64,000 nt of DNA. Origin: Crateriforma spongiae (GTDB taxonomy: Bacteria; Planctomycetota; Planctomycetia; Pirellulales; Pirellulaceae). Below the pieces are notes generated by a model that saw nothing but the letters and a program-made list of their open reading frames with translations, had not been told where the DNA came from and did not search any database. The stretch lies in NCBI RefSeq assembly GCF_012290005.1, contig NZ_JAAXMS010000004.1:496001-560000 (forward strand), written 5' to 3'. The position numbers were made by a program, and so were the translations under genes. Numbering within the stretch: position 1 is the first letter of the stretch; the number at the start of each line of letters is the position of its first letter. Positions 25,618-34,298 of this stretch are shown here, in pieces.

Positions 25618-28600
25618 AGGCGTGACTCGAAATGATGTTTCAAGAACGATCGTAGTTTACGACTACGGACATGCTTCGGGTCGGTCAGGTTCAAAGTCAC
25701 ACTGGCCTTGTCTTTGCCACGGGGGCGGATTGGGTCACTGGTGTCGATCGCAGAGACAATCTCCGCCGTAAAAGAATTGGCCGGTCCGCGGATTTCCAAC
25801 TGCAGCGATTCCGGTGTCTTGGTCTTCAGTAACCCCCAAATGCGTCCTTTGGGATCGGTGACTTTGACCCGATCCGCCGCCTCGAACCGCAACCGTTCAG
25901 CTCCCGCGATGCGTTCGAGCATCGCCAGTGTCTGTTCGGCCAATTCGATCGGCCACTGTGGACCTTGGTGATCGGGAAACCCTTTCTTTAAAGAATGCCA
26001 GCGACGGCCCAGCGCCCGCCACGGTTCCAAAATGGCTTCCGCACCGGCGGGTGGATCCACCCGCAGTTTGGAATCGCCATCGGTGACCGAATCCAAATCG
26101 TCGCCCGGTGAAGCTTCGGCGACGACGTCGTACGTCGATTCGTCCACCGAGCCATTGGACAGGTGCGTGTCACGGATCGCCGAATCGCTGAGCAGCTGGT
26201 GTTCGGATTCTTTGGCTTGCAGAAGCGCCCTGGCGACATAGGGCGCCGTGACGCTGGTTGCGGTTTTCGACGCGGACCGTTTGGCGGATCGATTGCCGGG
26301 ACGACGCCGCGAAGTCTTCTTGGCTTTGCCGCCGCCACGTGCCTTACGGATCGTTTTCGCATCCACCGTGTCGGCCATCTGTTCGGGGGTACCGGCAAAG
26401 ACGATCTGTCCGCCGTCCACGCCCGCACCGGGCCCCAGATCAATGATCCAGTCGGCGCATTTGATGACGTCCATGTTGTGTTCGATGATCACCACGGTAT
26501 TGCCGACTTCCACCAACCGCTGGACGACATGCACCAGTTTTGCGATGTCACCAAAGTGCAGCCCGGTGGTCGGTTCGTCCAACAGGTACAGCGTGTTGCC
26601 CACCATCGGACGCGAAAGTTCGGCAGCCAGCTTGACCCGTTGGGCTTCGCCACCGGACAGCGTCGGCGCGGACTGGCCCAGCGTGACGTAGTCCAGCCCG
26701 ACGTCGCACAACGTTTGCACGATGCGAATGATTTTGGCTTGGCCGGCAAACACGTCCAACGCATCGCGGCACGACAGATTCAAAATGTCGTTGATCGAAT
26801 GGCCGTGGTATTTGACCTCCAGCACGGTGTCGTTGTATCGCCGGCCCTGACAGTCTTCGCATTCCACCCAAACGTCGGGCAAGAAATGCATTTCGATCCG
26901 ACGCTGCCCGGTGCCTTCACAGCCTTCACAGCGGCCACCGGACACGTTGAAGCTGAATGATCGTGCGGTCAGCCGACGTTCTTGGGCATCGGGCAGCTTG
27001 GCGAACAGCGTACGGATTTCGTCAAAGACGCCCGTGTAAGTGGCCGGATTGCTGGACGGTGAATTGCCCAGCGGTGATTGGTCGACGCGAATGACTTTGT
27101 CGATGTAGCGGACGCCTTCGATCGCATCATGCTTGCCCACACGCACGCGGGCGCGGTGAAGTCGTCGTGCAAGGGCGGGGTACAGGATGTCATCAATCAG
27201 CGAACTCTTGCCGCTGCCGCTGGGGCCAGTGATCGCCGTCAGCACGCCCAACGGCAGTTCCAAGTCGATGCCCCGGAGATTGTTTTCTCGGGCACCGCGA
27301 ACGTTTAAAAATTTCACCGCTTGTTGATCGCCCACGATGACCGGACGTCGCGATGGCGGTACGGGGATCTGTCGGCTGCCGTCGATGAATCCCGCGGTGA
27401 CGCTTTGGTCGGCCGGTTGGATGTCGGCCGGCGGTCCTTGGGCGACGACGCGGCCGCCGTGACGACCGGCGGCGGGACCGAAGTCGCACAAGTAATCGCT
27501 GCCCGCGATGACGTCGTGATCGTGTTCGACCACTAGCAACGTGTTGCCAAGGTCGCGCAAGCGATGCAGTGCGCCGATCAGCCGGTCGTTGTCGCGCGGG
27601 TGCAGGCCGATCGTGGGTTCATCCAAGACGTACAGCACGCCGCACAGTCCGCTGCCCAATTGCGATGCCAGCCGAATCCGCTGGGCTTCGCCGCCGGACA
27701 GCGTGGCCGCACCACGATGCAGCGTCAAATAATCCAGCCCGACGTCCAGCAAGAAACTTAAACGCGATTTGATCTCGCGAACCAGTTCGCCGGCGACCTT
27801 CTTTTCGCGTGTGTCCAGCTTCCATGCGGTCACGGTTTCGCTCAGCCGGTCCAGTGGCTGGTGAACCAGGTCGGCGATCGTGAAATCGCGGAACCGCACG
27901 GCCGCCGATTCGTCACGCAGCCGTGATCCGTCGCACGCCGAACACGCAATTTCGTCGGTAAAGCTTTCCAGCTTGCCACGCAGTCCCGGCGTTAAACGCG
28001 CCGCTTCGGCCAGGGCCGGATAGAAACCTTTGAATTGATAGCGGAACAACACGGACGAACCGCCGGCGGGACGGATCGACGTCGCATCGTCTGGATCGTC
28101 AAAGTCATCGGCACGTACCTCCACCCAAATGCCGCCGGTTCCGTGGAACAATTGGCGTCGCTGGACGACTTTCAGTTCGTCAAACGGCACGTCGATATCG
28201 ATGCCGGTCGTGCGTGACAAGGCACGCAGCATCGCGACCGACAAGGGCTTGGCCACGTCGGGCCAAAGCAGCGAAACGCCTTGACGCATATTCATCATCG
28301 GCGACCGCAACAACGCGGCAGGATTCGTGCCCGTTTGCGATCCCAATCCTTCGCACTGTGGGCACCAACCGATCGACGAGTTGAACGAAAAGTGGTGCGG
28401 CGACACCGGTGTCAATGAACGTCCGCAACAGCCGCAGACCAAATGTTGGCTGTGCGTTTGCACGTCCCAGTTGGGTTCATCGCGGTCGGCATGCACGATG
28501 GCGACTCGCATGATGCCGACACCCAGGGACAACGCTTGTTCAACGCTGTCGCTGATACGCGAGACTTCGTCGTCGCGGATGACGACCCGGTCCACAACGA

Positions 28601-31600
28601 CTTCGACGACTTGGCGTTTGCGAGGGTCCAGTGCGGGGGCGTTTTCCAGCGGAATGGTTTTGCCGTCGACGCGGATGCGGTGGTATCCGGTGCTGCGCAG
28701 CGACGCCCAGGTATCCAAGCTGGCTTCGCCCGCCTGGACTTCGATCGGGGCCAAGATCAACGCTTTGGTTTCCGCGGGCAACGCCATGACCTTGTCGACG
28801 ATCTGGTCGGGCGTTTGGGTGCCGACCGGTTGCTGACAGTCCGGGCAGTACATCGTGCCCAGCCGTGCCATCAGGATCCGCAAGTAGTCATAGATCTCCG
28901 TCACCGTGCCGACGGTGCTGCGTGGTGAATGGCCCAGGTTACGTTGTTCCAGCGCGACCGCGGGCGATAAACCTTCGATCGATTCGACGTGTGGCTTTTC
29001 CACTTGGCCGATGAATTGCCGGGCATAGGACGACAACGATTCGACATAGCGTCGTTGACCTTCGGCATAGATCGTGTCCATCGCCAGCGACGTCTTGCCG
29101 CTGCCGCTGGGGCCGCAGAACACCGTCATCGCATCGCGGGGGACGTCGACACTGACCGATTTCAAGTTGTGTTCTTCGGCATGACGAACCACGACGTGCG
29201 TGCGAGCCTTGGCCGACGGTGCGGCCAGAGCGGTGCCGCCGGACGTCGATTTGGATTTCGTCTTTTTGCCACGCCGCTTGATCCCCATCGCTTTGGCCAA
29301 CGCCGCACCGGTGTGGCTTTCGGCGACCTTGGCCACGTCGGCCGGTCGTCCTTCGGCGACGACGGTGCCGCCCCCGCTGCCGCCGTCGGGGCCCAAGTCG
29401 ATGACCCAGTCGGCGGTCTTGATGACGTCCATGTTGTGTTCAACGATCACGATCGTGTTGCCGCGATCGGCCAAGCCATGGATGACTTTCAGCAACAGTT
29501 CGATGTCGGCAAAGTGCAAACCCGTCGTGGGTTCATCCAGCACGTACAGCGTGTGACCTGTTTCGCGTTTGGACAGTTCACGCGACAGCTTGATCCGTTG
29601 GGCTTCGCCGCCGGACAGTGTGGGCGACGGTTGCCCCAGTTTCAGGTATTCCAGGCCGACGTCGACCAGCGTCTTCAGCTTTTCTGCGATCTTGGGGACG
29701 TTGATGAACAGATCCAACGCTTCGCTGATGTCCATTTCCAAAACATCGGCGATCGATTTTCCTTTGAAGGTGACCGACAGCGTTTCGCGGTTGTAACGTC
29801 GCCCACCGCAAACCGGGCAAGTGACCCAGATGTCGGCCAAGAAATCCATTTCCAACTTGTTCGCGCCGTTGCCGTCACAGGCCGCACAGCGACCGCCGTC
29901 AACATTGAAGCTGAACCGACCGGCGTTGTAGCCGCGTGTTTTCGCTTCGGGCAATTGGGCGAACAGGTTGCGGATTTCGTCAAAGACTTTGACGTACGTT
30001 GCCGGATTGCTGCGTGGCGTGCGGCCGATCGGCGATTGGTCGATCGCGATGGTCTTGTCCAGCAAATCGATGCCTTCGATCGCATCGTGTTCACCCGGTT
30101 CGCTTTCGGCACGGTTCAGATCGCGGCGAAGCGCGGGTTCCAGGATGCCACCGATCAACGAACTTTTGCCGCTGCCCGACACGCCGGTCACGCAAGTCAC
30201 CGTGCCCAGCGGGATCGAAACATCGACGTTTTTCAAGTTGTGAAAGCGAGCACCACGGATCGTCAGCTGTGCATCGTCGGAAATTTCGCGCAGCGTTTCC
30301 GGCGGCGTGATCTGACGCTGGCCTGACAAGAATTGACCCGTCACACTGCGACGCGATGACGTCACATCGTCGATGTTGCCGGCGGCCACCACGCGACCGC
30401 CTTTGACGCCCGGGCCGGGACCAAAGTCGACGATGGTGTCCGACGCCCGCATCGTGTCTTCGTCGTGTTCGACCACGATCAACGTGTTGCCCGCGTCGCG
30501 CAAACGCAGCAATGTTTCGATCAGCCGGTCGTTGTCGCGGGCGTGCAGACCGATCGACGGTTCGTCCAAGATGTAAAGCACGCCGACCAATGCCGAACCG
30601 ATCTGGCCGGCCAAGCGGATGCGTTGCGATTCGCCGCCGGACAAGGTCGGCGCGGTGCGAGCCAGCGTCAGGTAATCCAACCCAACGCCCAATAAGAAAC
30701 CCAGCCGCGAACGGATTTCCTTGAGGGCTTCGGCGGCGATCCGGGCGTCGGTGGGCGACAGATCGACGTCAATGAAAAACTCGGCCAGTTCGTCGATCGA
30801 CAATTCGCACAATTCGGGCAGCGAGTACTCCGCTGTCCGGTCGGGCTTGGTCAAACGCATCGATTGCGTGGCCAGTCGGACGCTGCACGCTTGGCGGTTC
30901 AGCCGTCGGCCTTCACAGTCCGGACAATCCATCCGGCTCATGTATTTTTCGAATTGACGCAACTGCATCTTGTTGCGCGTCGTCTTGTACCGTTCCAACA
31001 ATTCGGGAATGAAGCCACGAAAGCGACCGACGTACTTACGTGACTTGCGACCGCCCCGCCATGTGAACTCCAGGTCTTCGTCGATGCCCCACAACCACGC
31101 ATGTTGGGCTTCGGGGGGCAAGTCGCGCCACTTGCCTTCCAGCATCGTGCCCTTTTCCAACCCGAAACGATGGTCCAGTGCCAAACCCGCGTCGCGATAG
31201 ATGTGGCGTCGGTACCGTCCCATGTCGCCCCATTTGCCCAGCAGCACGATGGCGCCTTTGCGGACCGACAGCTTTTCGTCGGGGACCAACAATTCGGGAA
31301 CGAACGTGTACAGTCGGCCCAGCCCGTCACAGGATTCGCACATCCCTTGGGGGCTGTTGAAGCTGAACAATTGCGGTGACGGCGGCCGATAGCTGGTGCC
31401 GCACGACGGGCATGAACTTTGAATGCTGAACAACCGGTCGTCTTTGACCGTGCCGGCTTGGGCAGCGTTCTCGTCGGTCAACGACACCATCATCGTGCCT
31501 TCGCCCAGACGCGTCGCCATCTGTGCCGCTTCGACCAACCGGCCGCGGTCGCGATCGTCCGGCGGGATGCGGTCCACGACGACTTCCACATGGTGTCGTG

Positions 31601-32204
31601 AATGACGGTCCAGCGGTGGCGGTTCGGACAGCAAGATCGTTTCGCCGTCGACCCGGGCGCGGGTGAAGCCTTGTTTGCGAAGGTCTTCAAACAGATCCTT
31701 GAATTCGCCCTTCTTGCCGCGCACCAGCGGAGCCAAAATCCAGAGCGTGTCGTCAATCGGGGCTTCGGCGATGCGGCCGACGATCGCGTCGTGCGTTTGG
31801 GATGCGATCGGGACGTCGCACCGTGGGCAATAGCTCTTGCCGACCCGTGCGTACAGAACCCTCAGAAAATCATAGATCTCCGTGATAGTGCCGACGGTGG
31901 ATCGCGGGTTGTTGCCGGTCGACTTTTGGCTGATCGAAATCGATGGGCTCAGCCCGGATACCAAGTCCACGTCCGGCTTGGGCATCTGGCCCATGAATTG
32001 CCGGGCGTAATTGCTGAGACTTTCGACGTACCGCCGCTGGCCTTCCGCGTACAACGTGTCGAACGCGAGCGATGATTTGCCGCTGCCCGAAACGCCGCTG
32101 AAACACACCAATTCGCCGCGGCGGATCGACAGATCGACGTCACGCAGATTGTGCTCTCGGGCCCCTTTGACGCGAATGGTCTGCGTGGGATCGGTCTTCG
32201 CCAT
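25614..32204 (-). CDS. uvrA: Tandem double UvrA, excinuclease ABC subunit A-like
   Basis: A protein of about 2196 residues in which two full-length UvrA proteins are fused. Four ABC ATPase units are visible: Walker A GxSGSGK(S/T)S near residues 38, 675, 1032 and 1659, each with its LSGGE signature and an LDEP Walker B. Paired CxxC zinc sites recur in both halves (CPRC, CESCDG, CAACDG; CPDC, CPQCEG, CEGCEG). The damage-sensing motif GQRRYVESLS occurs in both halves. A normal UvrA is about 940 residues and works as a dimer; this chain could be an intramolecular dimer. Residues from about 1960 on are an extra basic then mixed domain without clear homology. ATG 32204 is preferred; a GTG at 32267 is possible. 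Confidence 0.93.
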   Translation of the reverse strand: MAKTDPTQTIRVKGAREHNLRDVDLSIRRGELVCFSGVSGSGKSSLAFDTLYAEGQRRYVESLSNYARQFMGQMPKPDVDLVSGLSPSISISQKSTGNNPRSTVGTITEIYDFLRVLYARVGKSYCPRCDVPIASQTHDAIVGRIAEAPIDDTLWILAPLVRGKKGEFKDLFEDLRKQGFTRARVDGETILLSEPPPLDRHSRHHVEVVVDRIPPDDRDRGRLVEAAQMATRLGEGTMMVSLTDENAAQAGTVKDDRLFSIQSSCPSCGTSYRPPSPQLFSFNSPQGMCESCDGLGRLYTFVPELLVPDEKLSVRKGAIVLLGKWGDMGRYRRHIYRDAGLALDHRFGLEKGTMLEGKWRDLPPEAQHAWLWGIDEDLEFTWRGGRKSRKYVGRFRGFIPELLERYKTTRNKMQLRQFEKYMSRMDCPDCEGRRLNRQACSVRLATQSMRLTKPDRTAEYSLPELCELSIDELAEFFIDVDLSPTDARIAAEALKEIRSRLGFLLGVGLDYLTLARTAPTLSGGESQRIRLAGQIGSALVGVLYILDEPSIGLHARDNDRLIETLLRLRDAGNTLIVVEHDEDTMRASDTIVDFGPGPGVKGGRVVAAGNIDDVTSSRRSVTGQFLSGQRQITPPETLREISDDAQLTIRGARFHNLKNVDVSIPLGTVTCVTGVSGSGKSSLIGGILEPALRRDLNRAESEPGEHDAIEGIDLLDKTIAIDQSPIGRTPRSNPATYVKVFDEIRNLFAQLPEAKTRGYNAGRFSFNVDGGRCAACDGNGANKLEMDFLADIWVTCPVCGGRRYNRETLSVTFKGKSIADVLEMDISEALDLFINVPKIAEKLKTLVDVGLEYLKLGQPSPTLSGGEAQRIKLSRELSKRETGHTLYVLDEPTTGLHFADIELLLKVIHGLADRGNTIVIVEHNMDVIKTADWVIDLGPDGGSGGGTVVAEGRPADVAKVAESHTGAALAKAMGIKRRGKKTKSKSTSGGTALAAPSAKARTHVVVRHAEEHNLKSVSVDVPRDAMTVFCGPSGSGKTSLAMDTIYAEGQRRYVESLSSYARQFIGQVEKPHVESIEGLSPAVALEQRNLGHSPRSTVGTVTEIYDYLRILMARLGTMYCPDCQQPVGTQTPDQIVDKVMALPAETKALILAPIEVQAGEASLDTWASLRSTGYHRIRVDGKTIPLENAPALDPRKRQVVEVVVDRVVIRDDEVSRISDSVEQALSLGVGIMRVAIVHADRDEPNWDVQTHSQHLVCGCCGRSLTPVSPHHFSFNSSIGWCPQCEGLGSQTGTNPAALLRSPMMNMRQGVSLLWPDVAKPLSVAMLRALSRTTGIDIDVPFDELKVVQRRQLFHGTGGIWVEVRADDFDDPDDATSIRPAGGSSVLFRYQFKGFYPALAEAARLTPGLRGKLESFTDEIACSACDGSRLRDESAAVRFRDFTIADLVHQPLDRLSETVTAWKLDTREKKVAGELVREIKSRLSFLLDVGLDYLTLHRGAATLSGGEAQRIRLASQLGSGLCGVLYVLDEPTIGLHPRDNDRLIGALHRLRDLGNTLLVVEHDHDVIAGSDYLCDFGPAAGRHGGRVVAQGPPADIQPADQSVTAGFIDGSRQIPVPPSRRPVIVGDQQAVKFLNVRGARENNLRGIDLELPLGVLTAITGPSGSGKSSLIDDILYPALARRLHRARVRVGKHDAIEGVRYIDKVIRVDQSPLGNSPSSNPATYTGVFDEIRTLFAKLPDAQERRLTARSFSFNVSGGRCEGCEGTGQRRIEMHFLPDVWVECEDCQGRRYNDTVLEVKYHGHSINDILNLSCRDALDVFAGQAKIIRIVQTLCDVGLDYVTLGQSAPTLSGGEAQRVKLAAELSRPMVGNTLYLLDEPTTGLHFGDIAKLVHVVQRLVEVGNTVVIIEHNMDVIKCADWIIDLGPGAGVDGGQIVFAGTPEQMADTVDAKTIRKARGGGKAKKTSRRRPGNRSAKRSASKTATSVTAPYVARALLQAKESEHQLLSDSAIRDTHLSNGSVDESTYDVVAEASPGDDLDSVTDGDSKLRVDPPAGAEAILEPWRALGRRWHSLKKGFPDHQGPQWPIELAEQTLAMLERIAGAERLRFEAADRVKVTDPKGRIWGLLKTKTPESLQLEIRGPANSFTAEIVSAIDTSDPIRPRGKDKASVTLNLTDPKHVRSRKLRSFLKHHFESRL

Positions 32205-32458
32205 TCGTTCGAGTTCGGCTTCCGTGTGGTGAACTGTCGGTGGATCGCCCCGAGGGCGATAAAGCACTGGGAAAGTTGGTCGAGTACAACGCGCCGGGGG
32301 CGGTTCGTCAATTGTGCGATCGGATTGTGGCAGCGGATCAAGCCCGCGCAGGCCCCCTGGTCCCCGGACAGCCCATCCGAGGATACTTGGCGCCTGAAAA
32401 ATACGACCTAAGGCCGTCCGTCCACCCGCGAGCGGCCCACCCGACCACCTGGATATCC

Positions 32459-32974
32459 ATGCCCGATCCCACCCGATACAACGCCGACTTGGTCGACCCG
32501 TCCGCTTTTATCGCCGACACCGCGACGGTGGTCGGCGACGTCCGCTTGGGCAAAAACGTCAGCGTCTGGTTCGGCGCGGTGCTGCGTGGCGACCTGGAAC
32601 CGATCGTCGTCGGCGAAGATTCCAACGTGCAAGATCTATCGGTCCTGCACACCGACCGCGGGTTGCCTTGTCAAATCGGGCGTCGCGTCACGATCGGCCA
32701 CAGTGCGGTCGTCCACGGCGCGACGGTCGAAGACGATGCGTTGATCGGCATCGGCGCGATTGTTTTAAGTGGTGCCAAGGTCGGCGCTGGTGCGATCGTG
32801 GCCGCCGGAGCTTTGGTGACCGAGGGCGCGGAAATCCCCGCCGGCCGTTTGGCCGTCGGTGTGCCGGCGAAAGTGATCCGTGACGTCACCGAAGACGATC
32901 GCGATCGGATCACCAGCAACATGCAGCATTACGTGGAAAACGGACAGCGTTTCAAAGCGGCACAGGAATCATGA
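32459..32974 (+). CDS. Gamma-carbonic anhydrase family protein
   Basis: A 171-residue left-handed beta-helix protein with hexapeptide repeats (IADTATVVGDVRLG, VVHGATVEDDALIGIGAIV). The zinc-ligand histidines of gamma-carbonic anhydrases appear in place: H61 (VLHTDRG) and H78/H83 (TIGHSAVVHG), and the catalytic-side QDLSVLH is present. Members hydrate CO2 or act as ferripyochelin-binding-like proteins; activity is often not proven. ATG 32459 gives the standard length; the longer frame from 32240 is not supported. The next gene starts within its last bases (ATGA), so the three genes to 34277 form one operon. Confidence 0.88.
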   Translation: MPDPTRYNADLVDPSAFIADTATVVGDVRLGKNVSVWFGAVLRGDLEPIVVGEDSNVQDLSVLHTDRGLPCQIGRRVTIGHSAVVHGATVEDDALIGIGAIVLSGAKVGAGAIVAAGALVTEGAEIPAGRLAVGVPAKVIRDVTEDDRDRITSNMQHYVENGQRFKAAQES

Positions 32975-33969
32975 CCAAGGAATCTGCTTCAACGACCCGA
33001 TTCGGGTTGATCGGCACCGGCCGCATCACCCGCCGCTTGGTCGCCGACATCCAGTCGACATCGGGTTGCGAAGTCACCGCGGTGGCCAGCCGCACGATGG
33101 AGCGTGCCCAGTGGTGCGCGTCACAGTACGCGATCGCCGACGCGGTGCAGGGTTACGAAAACCTGTTGTCCCGTGATGACGTTGACGCGGTGTATCTGTC
33201 CCTGCCGCCGTCGATGCATCGCCAATGGTGCGTGGCGGCCGCCGAAGCCGGTAAATCGATCCTGTGCGAAAAACCGCTGGGGATGAACTCCGCCGAAGTC
33301 GCACAGATCGATGATGCCTGCCGGCAACACGGTGTCCGTTGGCTGGACGCGACCGGTTGGCTGCATCACCCCCGCACCGCCGCGTTTGCGGATCTGATCC
33401 GCGACGGCCGTTTGGGAACGGTGCGTCATGTCAGCGTGGCGATTTCCTTTTTCGAGCCTTTCCAATCCGGTGAACACCGTCTGCAACGGGAACTCGGTGG
33501 CGGATGCGTCTTGGATTTGGGTTGGTATGCCTGTGGCGTCGCACGTTTCGCATTTGGCAAACCTTGTCGCGATGTCATGGCGACGGCCGTTTATCGTGGC
33601 GACGTGCCGATCCGCTGTACCGCGGTCCTGCGATTCGATGATGATCGGTCGGCCACCATTTCCTGCGGCTACGATACCGCGACGCGCAAGTGGTTTGAAA
33701 TCGCCGGCAGCGACGCGTCCCTGATCTGTGACGACTTTTCACGACCTTGGCCGGACAAGCCCGCACGGTGTTGGATCCACGACGCGTCGGGCAAAGTCGA
33801 CCAGTTGGATTTTGAGGGGCATCAAGAGATTCGCATGATCGAAACGCTGATCGGCGAAGACGACTTGGCATCCTTGCACGCCCAAGCGATCGACACACAA
33901 GCCATGGTCGATGCGATCAATCGGTCGCTGGAAACTTCGTCCGCACAGGAGCCGACGTCATGCATTTGA
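32971..33969 (+). CDS. Gfo/Idh/MocA family oxidoreductase
   Basis: A 332-residue NAD(P)-dependent oxidoreductase. The Rossmann domain opens with FGLIGTGRITRRLV (GxGxxx near 13-18), and the family's EKP motif is in CEKPLGMN near residue 98. The C-terminal beta-sheet domain contains GGCVLDLGWY, the segment that carries substrate-side residues. The substrate is usually a sugar or cyclitol derivative; it cannot be assigned here. It overlaps the carbonic anhydrase gene by four bases and the P-II gene by ten, so translational coupling is likely. Confidence 0.87.
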   Translation: MTKESASTTRFGLIGTGRITRRLVADIQSTSGCEVTAVASRTMERAQWCASQYAIADAVQGYENLLSRDDVDAVYLSLPPSMHRQWCVAAAEAGKSILCEKPLGMNSAEVAQIDDACRQHGVRWLDATGWLHHPRTAAFADLIRDGRLGTVRHVSVAISFFEPFQSGEHRLQRELGGGCVLDLGWYACGVARFAFGKPCRDVMATAVYRGDVPIRCTAVLRFDDDRSATISCGYDTATRKWFEIAGSDASLICDDFSRPWPDKPARCWIHDASGKVDQLDFEGHQEIRMIETLIGEDDLASLHAQAIDTQAMVDAINRSLETSSAQEPTSCI

Positions 33970-34277
33970 TCCGCGCCGTGATCCAACCGACTAAGCTGTC
34001 GACCGTGCGTGATGCGCTGGCCGAATTGGGCGTCCAGAATTTGACGATCAGCGATGCGACCGGCTATGGCCGCCAGCGTGGTCAACGTCCCAGTTTTCGT
34101 GGCAACGAATACAAGGTCGACCTGCTGAGGAAAATCATTCTGGAAATGGTCGTCAGCGATCAAGACATCGAATCCGTCTTGGAAACTCTGGGCAAGGTCG
34201 CCAAAACGGGGACGGAAGGTCAGATCGGCGATGGCAAAATCTTTCTGATGCCGATCGCCGATTCGATCGATTTCTGA
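33960..34277 (+). CDS. P-II family regulatory protein, variant
   Basis: A 105-residue P-II signal protein. Aligned to E. coli GlnB, the T loop is present with the modifiable Tyr51 kept (GNEY) but Tyr46 replaced by Phe (SFRG). The B loop, TGTEGQIGDGKIF, is three residues longer than TGKIGDGKIF, and the C-terminal RIRTGE tail is missing. Classical P-II proteins sit beside amtB or glnA; here the partner genes encode a gamma-carbonic anhydrase and a Gfo/Idh/MocA enzyme, so it may sense ATP/ADP/2-oxoglutarate for another purpose, such as carbon metabolism. That is inference. The start overlaps the upstream gene by ten bases. Confidence 0.85.
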   Translation: MHLIRAVIQPTKLSTVRDALAELGVQNLTISDATGYGRQRGQRPSFRGNEYKVDLLRKIILEMVVSDQDIESVLETLGKVAKTGTEGQIGDGKIFLMPIADSIDF

Positions 34278-34298
34278 GAACGCGATTTCCGGTTGGGT

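Noticed and set aside
28989-30326. 445-codon plus-strand frame inside uvrA
   Set aside because: Antisense shadow of conserved UvrA sequence with no protein-like features.
33960-34277. Loss of the uridylylation tyrosine in the P-II protein
   Set aside because: At first the SFRG segment looked like the modified site; position-by-position comparison with GlnB shows that Phe is at 46 while Tyr51 is kept.
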